Positions 24,498 through 32,408 of a stretch of DNA of 38,402 nt are shown here, piece after piece. Each line of letters begins with the position of its first letter. The first letter of the stretch is position 1. The notes under the pieces were generated by a model that had not been told where the DNA came from, did not search any database, and was given only the letters and a program-made list of their open reading frames with translations. Both the position numbers and the translations under genes were made by a program. This DNA is from Clostridia bacterium (lineage in GTDB: Bacteria; Bacillota; Clostridia; Lutisporales; Lutisporaceae): the NCBI GenBank assembly GCA_035628995.1, contig DASPIR010000004.1, positions 1 to 38,402 on the forward strand, read 5' to 3'.

Positions 24498-24530
24498 TTA
24501 TCAGACGTGCTCACCTAATATCACCCTATA

Positions 24531-24562
24531 AAAAATAAAGCCGCAAATTGAATTGCGGCTTT
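24531..24562 (-). terminator. Intrinsic terminator of the permease gene
   Basis: AAAGCCGCAA (24537-24546) and TTGCGGCTTT (24553-24562) are perfect arms. On the minus strand the stem is followed by ATTTTTTATAG. It lies 13 bp past the stop codon. Confidence 0.88.
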
Positions 24563-24574
24563 ATAATGCTATTC

Positions 24575-25981
24575 TTACATTAAGAACATAGCGGCTATTG
24601 TGGTTACTATAAGCCCTATAATCACAGGCTTTAGATTACGTCGCGCCAGCTCGAAGGGGTCTACCCCGCATATTGCTGCTGCAGGTATGACAGCCCAAGG
24701 TATCAGAGTTCCTCCACCCACCCAGATAGCGGCAATCTGCCCCAATGCTGTAAGTGTAGCCACTCCAGAGCCTATAGCTATCGAGAACAGCTTAGCTATT
24801 GAGCCTACGAGGGATATACCCGAGAAGCCTGAACCGTCAAGGCCTGTTATAGCGCCTACTATAGTAGCTGTAGCTGCTCCGACTCCCTGGTTCAGTGGTA
24901 CAATTCCAGCCAGAGCCACGCCAAGATCATTTACAAGTCCATTTGACCCTTCCGGCAGTACTTTGCCAAAAATATCAATTATAGCTGAATCCCCCAGGTA
25001 GAAAAATGCTGCTATAGGTATAACCGGGCCAAATACCTTGAAGCCGAACTGCAGCCCTTCTATAAGGTGTTGTGTGATTCTTCCAAGAGGATCCTCCTTG
25101 TACGCAAAGAAGGATATTATTATCAATATCAGAATTGAGGTTCCGCCAATCAGAGCTGTAGCATCCCCTCCCTGAAGCTTTGCAATGAACATTATCACTA
25201 TATCCAATGCAAAAAGTAACGGTACCAAAGTTGCAAGAGCTTTCCTGATTGATGGTGCCATATTTTTCATCGCTTTTATATCATCATCAATTTCCACCAA
25301 TGTTTTTGTACTATCAATTTCTTCAACCTTTAATACTCCAGATTTCATATCCCTTTTCAGCATCCAGAAGGCAACTATAGTAGTAACTGCACCCATTATA
25401 AATACCAACGGTATACTTGCGGCAACTACGTCTCCTACTGGTATTCCTGCTCCATCGGCAGTGATTTTGGGTGCTCCCTGGATTATGAAATCACCTGATA
25501 ATGCAATTCCATGTCCAAAAAGGTTCATTGCCACTGCGACACCAAGTGCAGGAAGCTTTGCTTTAAGTGCAACAGGCAGAAGCACCGCTCCCATTAATGC
25601 AACAGCCGGGGATGGCCAGAAGAACCAGGATATTACCATCATAAGTATGCCTATCACCCAATAAGCCAGTGTGGGAGTGCGTATCAGCTTGGTAAAAGGA
25701 TATACCATTGCCTCATTGATACCTGTTTTCATCAATACTTTGCTCATACCGAAAATGATTGATATTACAAGTATCGTACCTAAAAGTTCTTTAATTGCGT
25801 ATGCAAAGCTGTTAAAGATACCGGTGACTGAATGGGTAATCGACGAGGTTCCTATGAATCCCAGCACAAGAATTCCTGCAATGCAGATAAAGCTGGTATC
25901 CTTTTTCATTACAATGAAAGCTATTACCAGCAGTATGAAAATCAAGTACGCCCAGTGTAAAGCGGTAAGTGTAACTCCCAT
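24575..25981 (-). CDS. Predicted secondary transporter, multi-spanning membrane protein
   Basis: 468 residues from the ATG at 25981, 5 nt after GGAGGAG; an upstream TTG has no SD. About 12 membrane segments with a central hydrophilic loop near 215-250 (KRDMKSGVLKVEEIDSTK). Two related halves are suggested by GINEAMVYPFTKLIRTPTLA and GHGIALSGDFIIQGAP in the first and GVGAATATIVGAITGLDGSG in the second. This layout resembles ion-transporter superfamily carriers such as the GntP/DcuC/citrate groups, but I cannot assign a family with certainty. It is monocistronic with its own terminator. The substrate is unknown. Confidence 0.7.
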   Translation of the reverse strand: MGVTLTALHWAYLIFILLVIAFIVMKKDTSFICIAGILVLGFIGTSSITHSVTGIFNSFAYAIKELLGTILVISIIFGMSKVLMKTGINEAMVYPFTKLIRTPTLAYWVIGILMMVISWFFWPSPAVALMGAVLLPVALKAKLPALGVAVAMNLFGHGIALSGDFIIQGAPKITADGAGIPVGDVVAASIPLVFIMGAVTTIVAFWMLKRDMKSGVLKVEEIDSTKTLVEIDDDIKAMKNMAPSIRKALATLVPLLFALDIVIMFIAKLQGGDATALIGGTSILILIIISFFAYKEDPLGRITQHLIEGLQFGFKVFGPVIPIAAFFYLGDSAIIDIFGKVLPEGSNGLVNDLGVALAGIVPLNQGVGAATATIVGAITGLDGSGFSGISLVGSIAKLFSIAIGSGVATLTALGQIAAIWVGGGTLIPWAVIPAAAICGVDPFELARRNLKPVIIGLIVTTIAAMFLM

Positions 25982-26060
25982 TGAGTCTCCTCCTTCCAAA
26001 AAATTTAAACTAATTAATACAGAATATGCGGGAGCAACAAATAGGGTACTACATATTTCG

Positions 26061-26294
26061 CATGATATAAATGATGTGTCTTAAGCAACGGGGGAACGGA
26101 TACCACTGAACACACGGATGTTCCACGGATTCCTACGGAATAGCACGGTTAATTTTATTAATATATTGCAGCGTCAGAGAATTTTGATACTTACTTCATT
26201 ACCGAGTATTACTAATGTTTCAGAATATTATACACGCCGTGTATTCAGTGGGTTTCAGTGTTTTTCCGAAGGAAATCCGTGGTACCCGTTCCCC
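26061..26294. repeat. Dispersed MITE-like repeat, copy B (complete or nearly so)
   Basis: It matches copy A at 1-207 in direct orientation. The left end (GTCTTAAGCAACGGGG, then AACGGATACCAC) is the inverse of the right end (GTGGTACCCGTTCCCC), giving imperfect terminal inverted repeats. Sub-motifs CACTGAACACACGG and CACGGATTCCTACGGAA on the left recur inverted on the right as CACTGAATACACGG and CACGGATTTCCTTCGGAA. The core is AT-rich. There is no ORF. No target-site duplication was identified. It lies in the 396-bp gap between the permease gene and the small Pro/Gly-rich gene; the rest of the gap holds only a terminator. Confidence 0.75.
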
Positions 26295-26330
26295 ATTTAC
26301 TACTTCGTATTATTCTACTAACACGTCAGA

Positions 26331-26368
26331 AAAAAAAGATATGCCCGGAAGAATCACCTGGCATATCT
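26331..26368 (-). terminator. Intrinsic terminator of the Pro/Gly-rich gene
   Basis: AGATATGCC (26337-26345) and GGCATATCT (26360-26368) pair perfectly with a 14-nt loop. On the minus strand the stem leads into TTTTTTTTC. Confidence 0.88.
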
Positions 26369-26377
26369 GTTTAGTTA

Positions 26378-26791
26378 TTAGTAACAGTAGAAGCTTTCTA
26401 TCTGTCTCAGACTTATTCCGAAGTACACCCACCTATATCCGGTCCATCTCCAGCCTGACACTGAACGGCGTCCTACAAAGGTGAGCCATACCCAGAATTC
26501 CCTGCCATTACGGAGCTGGAGATATACAAATCTGTTTCTGCATCTTCTTATGGATCCCGGGTCGACAGCCTGAACTCCGAATCCCTGCTGTGCTGCTAAC
26601 TGTGGAGCTACTGAGGGAGGCGGCCCTGATGGAGGTCCACCCGATGGGCCAAAACCAGGTCCCTGCCCCCCGGTTGGTGGAGGGCCCTGCGGTCCAAAGC
26701 CTCCAGGAACAGGTGGGCGCTGCCTGTAAAAAGGACAATCTTCACAGAGCTCATCATCTAATTCAATATCGTCATTTTCATCATCATACAT
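26378..26791 (-). CDS. Small acidic-Pro/Gly-aromatic protein, possibly surface or spore related
   Basis: 137 residues from the ATG at 26791 (GGGAGTG upstream). Residues 1-25 are acidic with a CEDC motif. Residues 28-65 are a Pro/Gly-rich low-complexity linker. The C-terminal 55 residues are dense in Arg, Trp and Tyr (FVYLQLRNGREFWVWL, SGWRWTGYRWVYFG) and end FYCY. I recall similar Trp/Tyr-rich C-termini in short proteins of spore-forming Firmicutes but cannot name the family. There is no signal peptide or membrane helix. It is monocistronic, between two transporter genes. Function unknown. Confidence 0.75.
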   Translation of the reverse strand: MYDDENDDIELDDELCEDCPFYRQRPPVPGGFGPQGPPPTGGQGPGFGPSGGPPSGPPPSVAPQLAAQQGFGVQAVDPGSIRRCRNRFVYLQLRNGREFWVWLTFVGRRSVSGWRWTGYRWVYFGISLRQIESFYCY

Positions 26792-26852
26792 AGCATTCAC
26801 TCCCATACACATTTGTTATCAGTATATGTATGAGGCAAGTCCAAGGTTCTAC

Positions 26853-26886
26853 AAAAAATATAAGTCGAGCTGTCTGCCCGACTTAT
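26853..26886 (-). terminator. Intrinsic terminator of the YfcC-family gene
   Basis: ATAAGTCG (26860-26867) and CGACTTAT (26879-26886) are perfect arms, extended by an inner GC pair. On the minus strand a TATTTTTTG tract follows. Confidence 0.85.
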
Positions 26887-26929
26887 TTAATCTAAAGTTT
26901 GAAGCCTTCAATTTTTCAATGAATTGAAC

Positions 26930-28348
26930 TTATCCGGCAAGCGCACCCAATATTAGGGCGGCAATTATTATTACCATAAGTATCCCAAGAAGCTTCCATA
27001 CAAATTTCAGCCATCTGTCATAGGATACCCTAGCTACTGCAAGGCCTCCCATAACTACAGCACTTGTAGGCGTCACAAGGTTCACTATTCCAGATGCAGA
27101 CTGATAGGCAGTAATAACTACATGCCTTGCAACTCCTGCAAAATCTCCCAAGGGTGCCATAATGGGCATTGATAATGTCGCAAGCCCTGACGTGGACGGT
27201 ATCAGGAAGGACATTGGCAAATAGAACAGGTATGAGGCTATTGCAAAGGCTATTGAGCCCGTTCCCGCTAGAGACCTCTCTCCTAAATTCAGCACTGTAT
27301 CTGTAATATTTCCTGCATTCATTACTATTGTTATTCCTCTAGATACACCTACTATCAGTGCAACTCCCAGAAGGTCTCTGGCACCATCCACAAAAGAGTC
27401 TACCAGTCCATTTTCTCCAAGTCCCGCTACTAATCCAATAACTACTGCAGAGACAAAAAATAGCGTTGTCAGCTCACCGAACCACCAGCCCAGGGTGGGA
27501 ATGAAACTGATGTTGATATCCGAAAAGGGGATTACTCCTATAATCATTATAAGAAAGGTCAAAGCAAAAAGAAAAAGTACCAGCTTCCTTTTGCTTGTAA
27601 GCTCAGGAAATTGCTTGCTTCCATCGTGGGCGAGAAAATGTTTTTCGTTATCCTCCTTCATATCATATACCACTGAAGCTTTAGGATTCTTTTTTACCTT
27701 TTCAGCATACCTCATTACATATAATATTGCGGCCAGCTCACCCACTACCAGAATCAGCAGCCTTAAAAACATTCCCTCTCCCATTGATATGCCTGCAAAG
27801 CCTGAAGCAATCCCTGTTGCAAAGGGATTTACCGTTGAACCCAGCACTCCTACACCTGCACCTAGCATAATCACCCCCACAGCAGTCACAGCATCATAGC
27901 CTGCGGCTATGAATACCGGAAGCAGCAAAGGATAAAAAGCTATAGTCTCCTCCGCCATGCCAAAGCTGGTGCCGCCAAGAGCAAAAAGTATCATAAGAAT
28001 AGGTATCATCCACTTTTCCTTGCCCTTTAGGCTCTTAGTGACTCCTGCAATCCCTGCGTCAATAGCACCGGTCTTCATAACAACTCCCAGGAAGCCTCCT
28101 ATGATAAGTATGAACAAAGACACATCCACTGCATCATAGAAGCCTTCAATAGGCGCCATTATTATATCAGCTATGCCCTGGGGATTTGGTTCCACCATAT
28201 GATATGTGCCTGGAATCGGCTCCTTTTTTGATGCTGTAGGATCAACGTAGTTATACTGCCCTGAAGGAACTATCCAAGTTAGTATAGCAACTACAATTAT
28301 AATTGCTAATAGAATAGTAAAAGCTGATGGCATTTTAAACTTTCGCAT
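26930..28348 (-). CDS. YfcC-family membrane transporter
   Basis: 472 residues with about 12 membrane segments. The N-terminus (PSAFTILLAIIIVVAILTWIV, then PSGQY) is typical of the YfcC/C4-dicarboxylate anaerobic carrier-like family. GGTSFGMAEETIAFYPLLLP and GAGVGVLGSTVNPFATGIAS are the family's conserved loops, and PTSAVVMGGLA lies near the C-terminus. Members are linked to amino-acid or arginine/ornithine-type exchange or C4-dicarboxylates; the substrate here is unknown. SD AAGGAGTGA precedes the ATG. It has its own promoter at 28406-28433 and its own terminator. Confidence 0.85.
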   Translation of the reverse strand: MRKFKMPSAFTILLAIIIVVAILTWIVPSGQYNYVDPTASKKEPIPGTYHMVEPNPQGIADIIMAPIEGFYDAVDVSLFILIIGGFLGVVMKTGAIDAGIAGVTKSLKGKEKWMIPILMILFALGGTSFGMAEETIAFYPLLLPVFIAAGYDAVTAVGVIMLGAGVGVLGSTVNPFATGIASGFAGISMGEGMFLRLLILVVGELAAILYVMRYAEKVKKNPKASVVYDMKEDNEKHFLAHDGSKQFPELTSKRKLVLFLFALTFLIMIIGVIPFSDINISFIPTLGWWFGELTTLFFVSAVVIGLVAGLGENGLVDSFVDGARDLLGVALIVGVSRGITIVMNAGNITDTVLNLGERSLAGTGSIAFAIASYLFYLPMSFLIPSTSGLATLSMPIMAPLGDFAGVARHVVITAYQSASGIVNLVTPTSAVVMGGLAVARVSYDRWLKFVWKLLGILMVIIIAALILGALAG

Positions 28349-28405
28349 AAAATCACTCCTTATGAAGAATATTTTGAGTAATGATGTGAAAAATATACAA
28401 AAGTT

Positions 28406-28433
28406 ATTTTATATTGCTGCTCTAAATAGTCAA
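28406..28433 (-). promoter_or_regulatory. SigA-type promoter of the YfcC-family gene
   Basis: On the minus strand TTGACT (28433-28428), a 16-bp spacer and TAAAAT (28411-28406). It starts directly after the terminator of the upstream MFS gene. Confidence 0.65.
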
Positions 28434-28434
28434 T

Positions 28435-28470
28435 CAAAAGGACTTGCCTGATTTTAACCAGACAAGTCCT
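28435..28470 (-). terminator. Intrinsic terminator of the MFS gene
   Basis: AGGACTTGCCTG (28439-28450) and CAGACAAGTCCT (28459-28470) pair with one mismatch. On the minus strand TTTTGATT follows. Confidence 0.8.
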
Positions 28471-28485
28471 CCAATACGAACATAA

Positions 28486-29664
28486 TTAAGCTTCAATATT
28501 TCTTTTCTCAGTGTCAATATACCTGGTCAGCAGCAAGTTTCCCACTGCAATAAGTGCTCCCAGGACAAATACGTATTGATAGCCGAAAGCATTCCACACC
28601 AAGCTTCCAAGCCAAGGCACAACCATTGATACTGCATGGTCTATGCTCAACCCCATGGATAACGTAGGTGAAACATCCTCCGGACTAAGGGCTATTTTTT
28701 TAAGATAGGTCGCTCTGGCAATGCTTGTTGCACTCATCAGCTGGTCTGCAACAAAGCAGGCGCAGATTATTAAAAGCGCTGCCCCGCCAATGCCGAATAA
28801 CCCTGACACACCCTCAGCAAATGCATAGCCCGCACAGATGACTATCAGCGCTATAGCCTCCGATGCAAGCACAAACTTTTCTCCTTTTTTATCTATCAGA
28901 TTCCCTATATATGGCTTAAATATAATTCCTATTCCCGCAGTGAAAAACCCAAGTACGGCAAAGGTGCTGACCCCCTGGCTGAAAATTTTTATTAGCACCC
29001 AGGGTCCAAAGGTTATGAATATCTGCTTCCTTGCGCCGTACAAGACATTAAGCCAGTAAAAAAGCTTATATTCCTTCCGGAAAAATAGTTTCTTTACTTT
29101 AACCTTTGGCTTGTGAGGTGTCATAAAAAGTATTAGCAGGCAGGCGCATATAAAAGCAAGGGCTCCCACCGTAAAGGCAACACTGTAATTGACCTTCACA
29201 AATCTAAATATAAAAGCAGTGATCAGACTGGTGCCCAAGAAAGCAGCTGTATTCAAGCCATTAATTCTTCCCAGTACCCTTCCTAGATTACCCTCTTCAG
29301 CCAAATTCATTCCTATACTATTGGACATGGGCATAAATAGGTGCTGCCCCATGCTGTACACCGTCATCCATATCATCATCGAATAATAATCTGATGCAAA
29401 ATGACCAAGTCCCAGTAGTCCAAATGCAGCCAACATATTTGCCAATGAGGCTATCCTCACATCCCCTAGGAACAGTAACGCTCCTGACACAAATACGACC
29501 AGGAACCCCGGAAGCTCTCTGGGGAATTCAAGTATGGTCCTTTGAGATACTGTAAGATGAAAGGTATCACTCAAATAATTATTGAAAACCGATGCGTCAA
29601 TACTCTGGCTAATTCCAATAAAAGCACTTGCCAGCATAAATAATATTAAATCCCTGTTTTTCAA
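28486..29664 (-). CDS. Major facilitator superfamily transporter
   Basis: 392 residues with 12 predicted membrane segments in two halves separated by a basic loop near 185-200 (PHKPKVKVKKLFF). LGRVLGRINGLNTAAFLGTS resembles the MFS family loop after helix 4, and NLIDKKGEKFVL the loop between helices 8 and 9. It starts with TTG at 29664, 7 nt after GGGGG; the nearby ATG is out of frame and stops at once. Direction (export or import) and substrate are unknown. It has its own terminator. Confidence 0.85.
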   Translation of the reverse strand: MKNRDLILFMLASAFIGISQSIDASVFNNYLSDTFHLTVSQRTILEFPRELPGFLVVFVSGALLFLGDVRIASLANMLAAFGLLGLGHFASDYYSMMIWMTVYSMGQHLFMPMSNSIGMNLAEEGNLGRVLGRINGLNTAAFLGTSLITAFIFRFVKVNYSVAFTVGALAFICACLLILFMTPHKPKVKVKKLFFRKEYKLFYWLNVLYGARKQIFITFGPWVLIKIFSQGVSTFAVLGFFTAGIGIIFKPYIGNLIDKKGEKFVLASEAIALIVICAGYAFAEGVSGLFGIGGAALLIICACFVADQLMSATSIARATYLKKIALSPEDVSPTLSMGLSIDHAVSMVVPWLGSLVWNAFGYQYVFVLGALIAVGNLLLTRYIDTEKRNIEA

Positions 29665-29723
29665 CTCATAACCCCCAAAATATCCATAGACATATACTTC
29701 TAATATCTCTTGCTTTGTATTGC

Positions 29724-30728
29724 CTATGTTCTAGTAGTTAGTATCTTATCTTCCATTCCGTTCAGCTCTGTGGTTTCGTTCTCGCTTAACTTTGAAAGTA
29801 TCTCTCCTCTATACTTGATACCTATTAAGTGCCTCAGCTTTATACCCTCATCAGCTGCATCAGACCAATTTATCTTCTTTCTGTTGTAATACAGGTCGTA
29901 GTCCACTATTCTTGTGCCATCATCCAACAGCTCCAAGCCCAGCAAAATCTTTTTAATATATATGGGAGTGTGGAAGGTAAAGAATCTTACCCTATATATC
30001 TCCACCGACATCATAGGCCTAGGGTTGTCCTTACCCCAGGATTCTCCCAGTATAATCCCAAGCTCCATCCATTCCATGATATTGAGAAGTCTCTCATAGT
30101 GAAGCTTATACTCGCTGTATCTGTCAAATATCCTTATTTCAAGCTCATACCAATCCCTATTCGCCAGTCCGCTGTTCAGATATTTCAGTGCGTGGGATCT
30201 GAGGTCCCTCAAAAGAGGCCTGTATCTTTCCTCAACGAACAGAACCGTTTTATACATGTCATTTACACTCATGGTCCTATGTATGGGCTTGTCAGTTATT
30301 GCCACTATAGTACCTTTTTCGTTGTATGAGTTAAGAATATCTACTAAATTACCCTCTATGCATTTATAATCCTCACTAATTTCTCTGACTACCCTTTCCA
30401 GATCCCCCATCGCCCTTAATATTATTATTCTCGTTGCAATGCGGGATCTGACTATCAGATGGCTCATTCTGTCATTCAAAAGGTTGCAAAGTACTACATC
30501 CGGCTCCTCCATTATAATGAGCGCATCTTTTATTTGCTGCAAATCAACTACATCTGTTATTTTATCGATTATAAATATGATGGTATAATCTTCTCCTGCT
30601 TTTTCAAAGGCAGCGTCAAAATCATAGCAGTCTGCTTTCTTTTCTTGTATAAGATACTCCCTCAGTTCCTGTATGCTGCTGCTCTCAAAAAGCAATATTT
30701 TCGGTCCGCTTCTAACCAGAGAAAACAT
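29724..30728 (-). CDS. Hypothetical cytoplasmic protein
   Basis: 334 residues, not recognised. There is no signal peptide or membrane helix. Residues 1-160 alternate hydrophobic strands and helices (KILLFESSSIQELREYLIQ, YTIIFIIDKITDVVDL, ATRIIILRAMGDLERVV, GTIVAITDKP), suggesting an alpha/beta domain. The second half is helical with many aromatics (NRDWYELEIRIFDRYSEYKL, YRVRFFTFHTPIYIKKIL). SD GGGGGG is 6 nt before the ATG. It lies 16 bp after the metallophosphoesterase-like gene and is probably cotranscribed with it. No function is proposed. Confidence 0.75.
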   Translation of the reverse strand: MFSLVRSGPKILLFESSSIQELREYLIQEKKADCYDFDAAFEKAGEDYTIIFIIDKITDVVDLQQIKDALIIMEEPDVVLCNLLNDRMSHLIVRSRIATRIIILRAMGDLERVVREISEDYKCIEGNLVDILNSYNEKGTIVAITDKPIHRTMSVNDMYKTVLFVEERYRPLLRDLRSHALKYLNSGLANRDWYELEIRIFDRYSEYKLHYERLLNIMEWMELGIILGESWGKDNPRPMMSVEIYRVRFFTFHTPIYIKKILLGLELLDDGTRIVDYDLYYNRKKINWSDAADEGIKLRHLIGIKYRGEILSKLSENETTELNGMEDKILTTRT

Positions 30729-30744
30729 CTTTTACCCCCCTCTG

Positions 30745-31359
30745 TCATAATCCTATTTTGTGCCTCCCCAGCCTTGCATCATCAATGCCGGAAGGATAGC
30801 ATAAGGTCGTGCACTCTCCCGACTCTAACCCTATAATATTTATGTATGAAATCCCATTAAAATACAGTTTATTATCGATACAACCGCTTTTTAATGTCAG
30901 GTCATGCCCAAACAAGTTATATTGTGCAGGTTCGTCAAGCACCCCTTTAGGCATATGGCTTATCCTGAAGCTTAGGTTCTCTATCTCTACTGTTTCGGCT
31001 TTCTTGATAATACGGCTCCTTCTGAAATGCTTGCTTTCAATTTCGACATTATCGTGATTGCCCAATGCCAGAATAATTTCAGCATCAGAGTTCTCAAGAA
31101 TAGCCGTCAAGCGCTTTATCCATTTCTCATGCTCATAGATTGAAGTGGGGTAAAGTGCCAGCTTTATATTGTCCACCAAATCACCCGTATGTACAATATA
31201 GTCAGGCTTCAGCCTTTCAATAAGCATCCTAAGCTCAGGGTAAAAGCAGGCTGGAGTGTCAGACACATGAAGCAGTCTCTTTTCTGTGGACTCTGACAGC
31301 TCTATAGGTATATAAAGCTTTCCTATGACGTTGTATATAAACTCTTTGAAATTTATCAT
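30745..31359 (-). CDS. Calcineurin-like metallophosphoesterase, degenerate
   Basis: 204 residues from the ATG at 31359 (GGAG 6 nt upstream); an ATG further up is less well placed. Motif GD-x2-D is seen as HTGDLVDN (near 57-64), GNHD at 100-103, and the later His as ISHMPKG. Motif I reads VSDTP instead of SD-x-H, and the last motif reads FGHDL instead of GH-x-H. Two metal-ligand histidines therefore appear to be lost. It may have weak activity, a single-metal mechanism or a binding role. It probably forms an operon with the following hypothetical gene. Confidence 0.75.
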   Translation of the reverse strand: MINFKEFIYNVIGKLYIPIELSESTEKRLLHVSDTPACFYPELRMLIERLKPDYIVHTGDLVDNIKLALYPTSIYEHEKWIKRLTAILENSDAEIILALGNHDNVEIESKHFRRSRIIKKAETVEIENLSFRISHMPKGVLDEPAQYNLFGHDLTLKSGCIDNKLYFNGISYINIIGLESGECTTLCYPSGIDDARLGRHKIGL

Positions 31360-31391
31360 AGTGTACTCCATCCTTAACAATGTATATGTAA

Positions 31392-31420
31392 ATTATTTCA
31401 TCAATCTCTCAATTAGTCAA
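31392..31420 (-). promoter_or_regulatory. SigA-type promoter of the phosphoesterase-hypothetical pair
   Basis: On the minus strand TTGACT (31420-31415), a 17-bp spacer and AATAAT (31397-31392), 33 bp before the ATG at 31359. It lies directly after the speD terminator. Confidence 0.6.
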
Positions 31421-31422
31421 AC

Positions 31423-31449
31423 AAAAAAAGAACAGCATTACTGCTATTC
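31423..31449 (-). terminator. Intrinsic terminator of speD
   Basis: On the minus strand GAATAGCA and TGCTGTTC pair (one G-U) around GTAA, followed by TTTTTTT. It lies 20 bp beyond the speD stop. Confidence 0.82.
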
Positions 31450-31468
31450 TTCATATATTCCCATTCAA

Positions 31469-32284
31469 TTAAACCTTAGGCAGATTTATCCCATAGAAAA
31501 TCTCTGTTATTTCCCTGTCCAGCTTCTTTTCTATCTCTTTCTTTTCTATATCACTCAGGTCTTCTTCCTTTATTTCGAATAGATAGTTGCTGAGGCTCAG
31601 GTCGGTTATCCTCATCTTCGTGTGGAATATGTTGGATTGATATATGTTCATATCAATGAGACTGTATCTGTCTATAGTCTCTTTTGCTATGAAGTTTTGT
31701 ATTGAGTTTATCTTATGGTCTATGAAATGCTTCCGTCCATTTATATCCCTGGTATATCCTCTAACCCTGTAATCTATTGTTATAATATCCGAATCAAAAC
31801 TCTGGATAAGATAATTCAATGCCTTTAGCGGGGAAATTGTTCCACAGGTAGTTACGTCTATATCCACCCTGAAGGTGCTGATTTCATTCTGAGGATGGCT
31901 CTCAGGGTATGTATGCACTGTTACGTGACTTTTATCAAGGTGTCCCACTATATTCTCCCTTATAGGGGTAATAACGCCCCTGTTGCAGGATGGGTCAAGT
32001 ACGTAAAGTGGAACCTCCTCCTCTGAAATCAGAAGTGTAACACTGGCCCCCTGAGGATCGTAATCCTGCTTCGCCACGTTCAATACGCTGGCGCCTATCA
32101 TTTCTGTTACATCACTTAGTATCTTTGTAAGCCTTGTAGAATTATACTGCTCATCTATATACTCAATATACTTCTTTCGATCTTCGGCAGACTTTGTATA
32201 GCATATATCATAAATATTAAAGCTCAAAGATTTTGTCAGATTATTAAAGCCATAGAGCTTGAGCTTGCCTTTGTCGGCTTTCAT
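31469..32284 (-). CDS. speD: S-adenosylmethionine decarboxylase proenzyme (E. coli type)
   Basis: 271 residues from the ATG at 32284 (GGGGTG 8 nt upstream). The self-cleavage site is [17 protein letters not shown]; cleavage before S119 yields the pyruvoyl cofactor. [14 protein letters not shown] and [19 protein letters not shown] match the class 1A (gamma-proteobacterial, about 264-residue) enzyme closely. It makes decarboxylated SAM, the aminopropyl donor for spermidine. The partner speE is not in this window. It has its own promoter (32380-32408) and terminator, so it is probably a single-gene unit. Confidence 0.95.
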   Translation of the reverse strand: MKADKGKLKLYGFNNLTKSLSFNIYDICYTKSAEDRKKYIEYIDEQYNSTRLTKILSDVTEMIGASVLNVAKQDYDPQGASVTLLISEEEVPLYVLDPSCNRGVITPIRENIVGHLDKSHVTVHTYPESHPQNEISTFRVDIDVTTCGTISPLKALNYLIQSFDSDIITIDYRVRGYTRDINGRKHFIDHKINSIQNFIAKETIDRYSLIDMNIYQSNIFHTKMRITDLSLSNYLFEIKEEDLSDIEKKEIEKKLDREITEIFYGINLPKV

Positions 32285-32379
32285 AAGCAGCACACCCCAT
32301 TTCCATTAGTCTTTTTTTACAATCAAGCACGTAAAATCTTCCAAAATATTACAGCAATTTAAAATTATAAACCATATTA

Positions 32380-32408
32380 ATATTAAGCCCTAATTGCTTA
32401 ATTGTCAA
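32380..32408 (-). promoter_or_regulatory. SigA-type promoter of speD
   Basis: On the minus strand a perfect TTGACA (32408-32403) overlaps the stop codon of the preceding nitrilase gene, followed by a 17-bp spacer and TAATAT (32385-32380). The 5' leader would be about 90 nt. Confidence 0.65.

Larger units (their letters stand above)
24104..24530. other. Long 5' region of the liv operon
   Basis: It holds the possible leader ORF at 24134-24181, two strong SD sequences ahead of it, a TATAAT at 24249-24254 (minus strand, no good -35 partner) and the inverted repeat 24457-24497. No T-box (AGGGTGG), SAM, lysine or glycine riboswitch core was found. Confidence 0.5.

Noticed and set aside
24104-24530. 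T-box or amino-acid riboswitch upstream of livJ
   Set aside because: No AGGGTGG-type T-box core and no known aptamer core could be found; only the short ORF and an inverted repeat.
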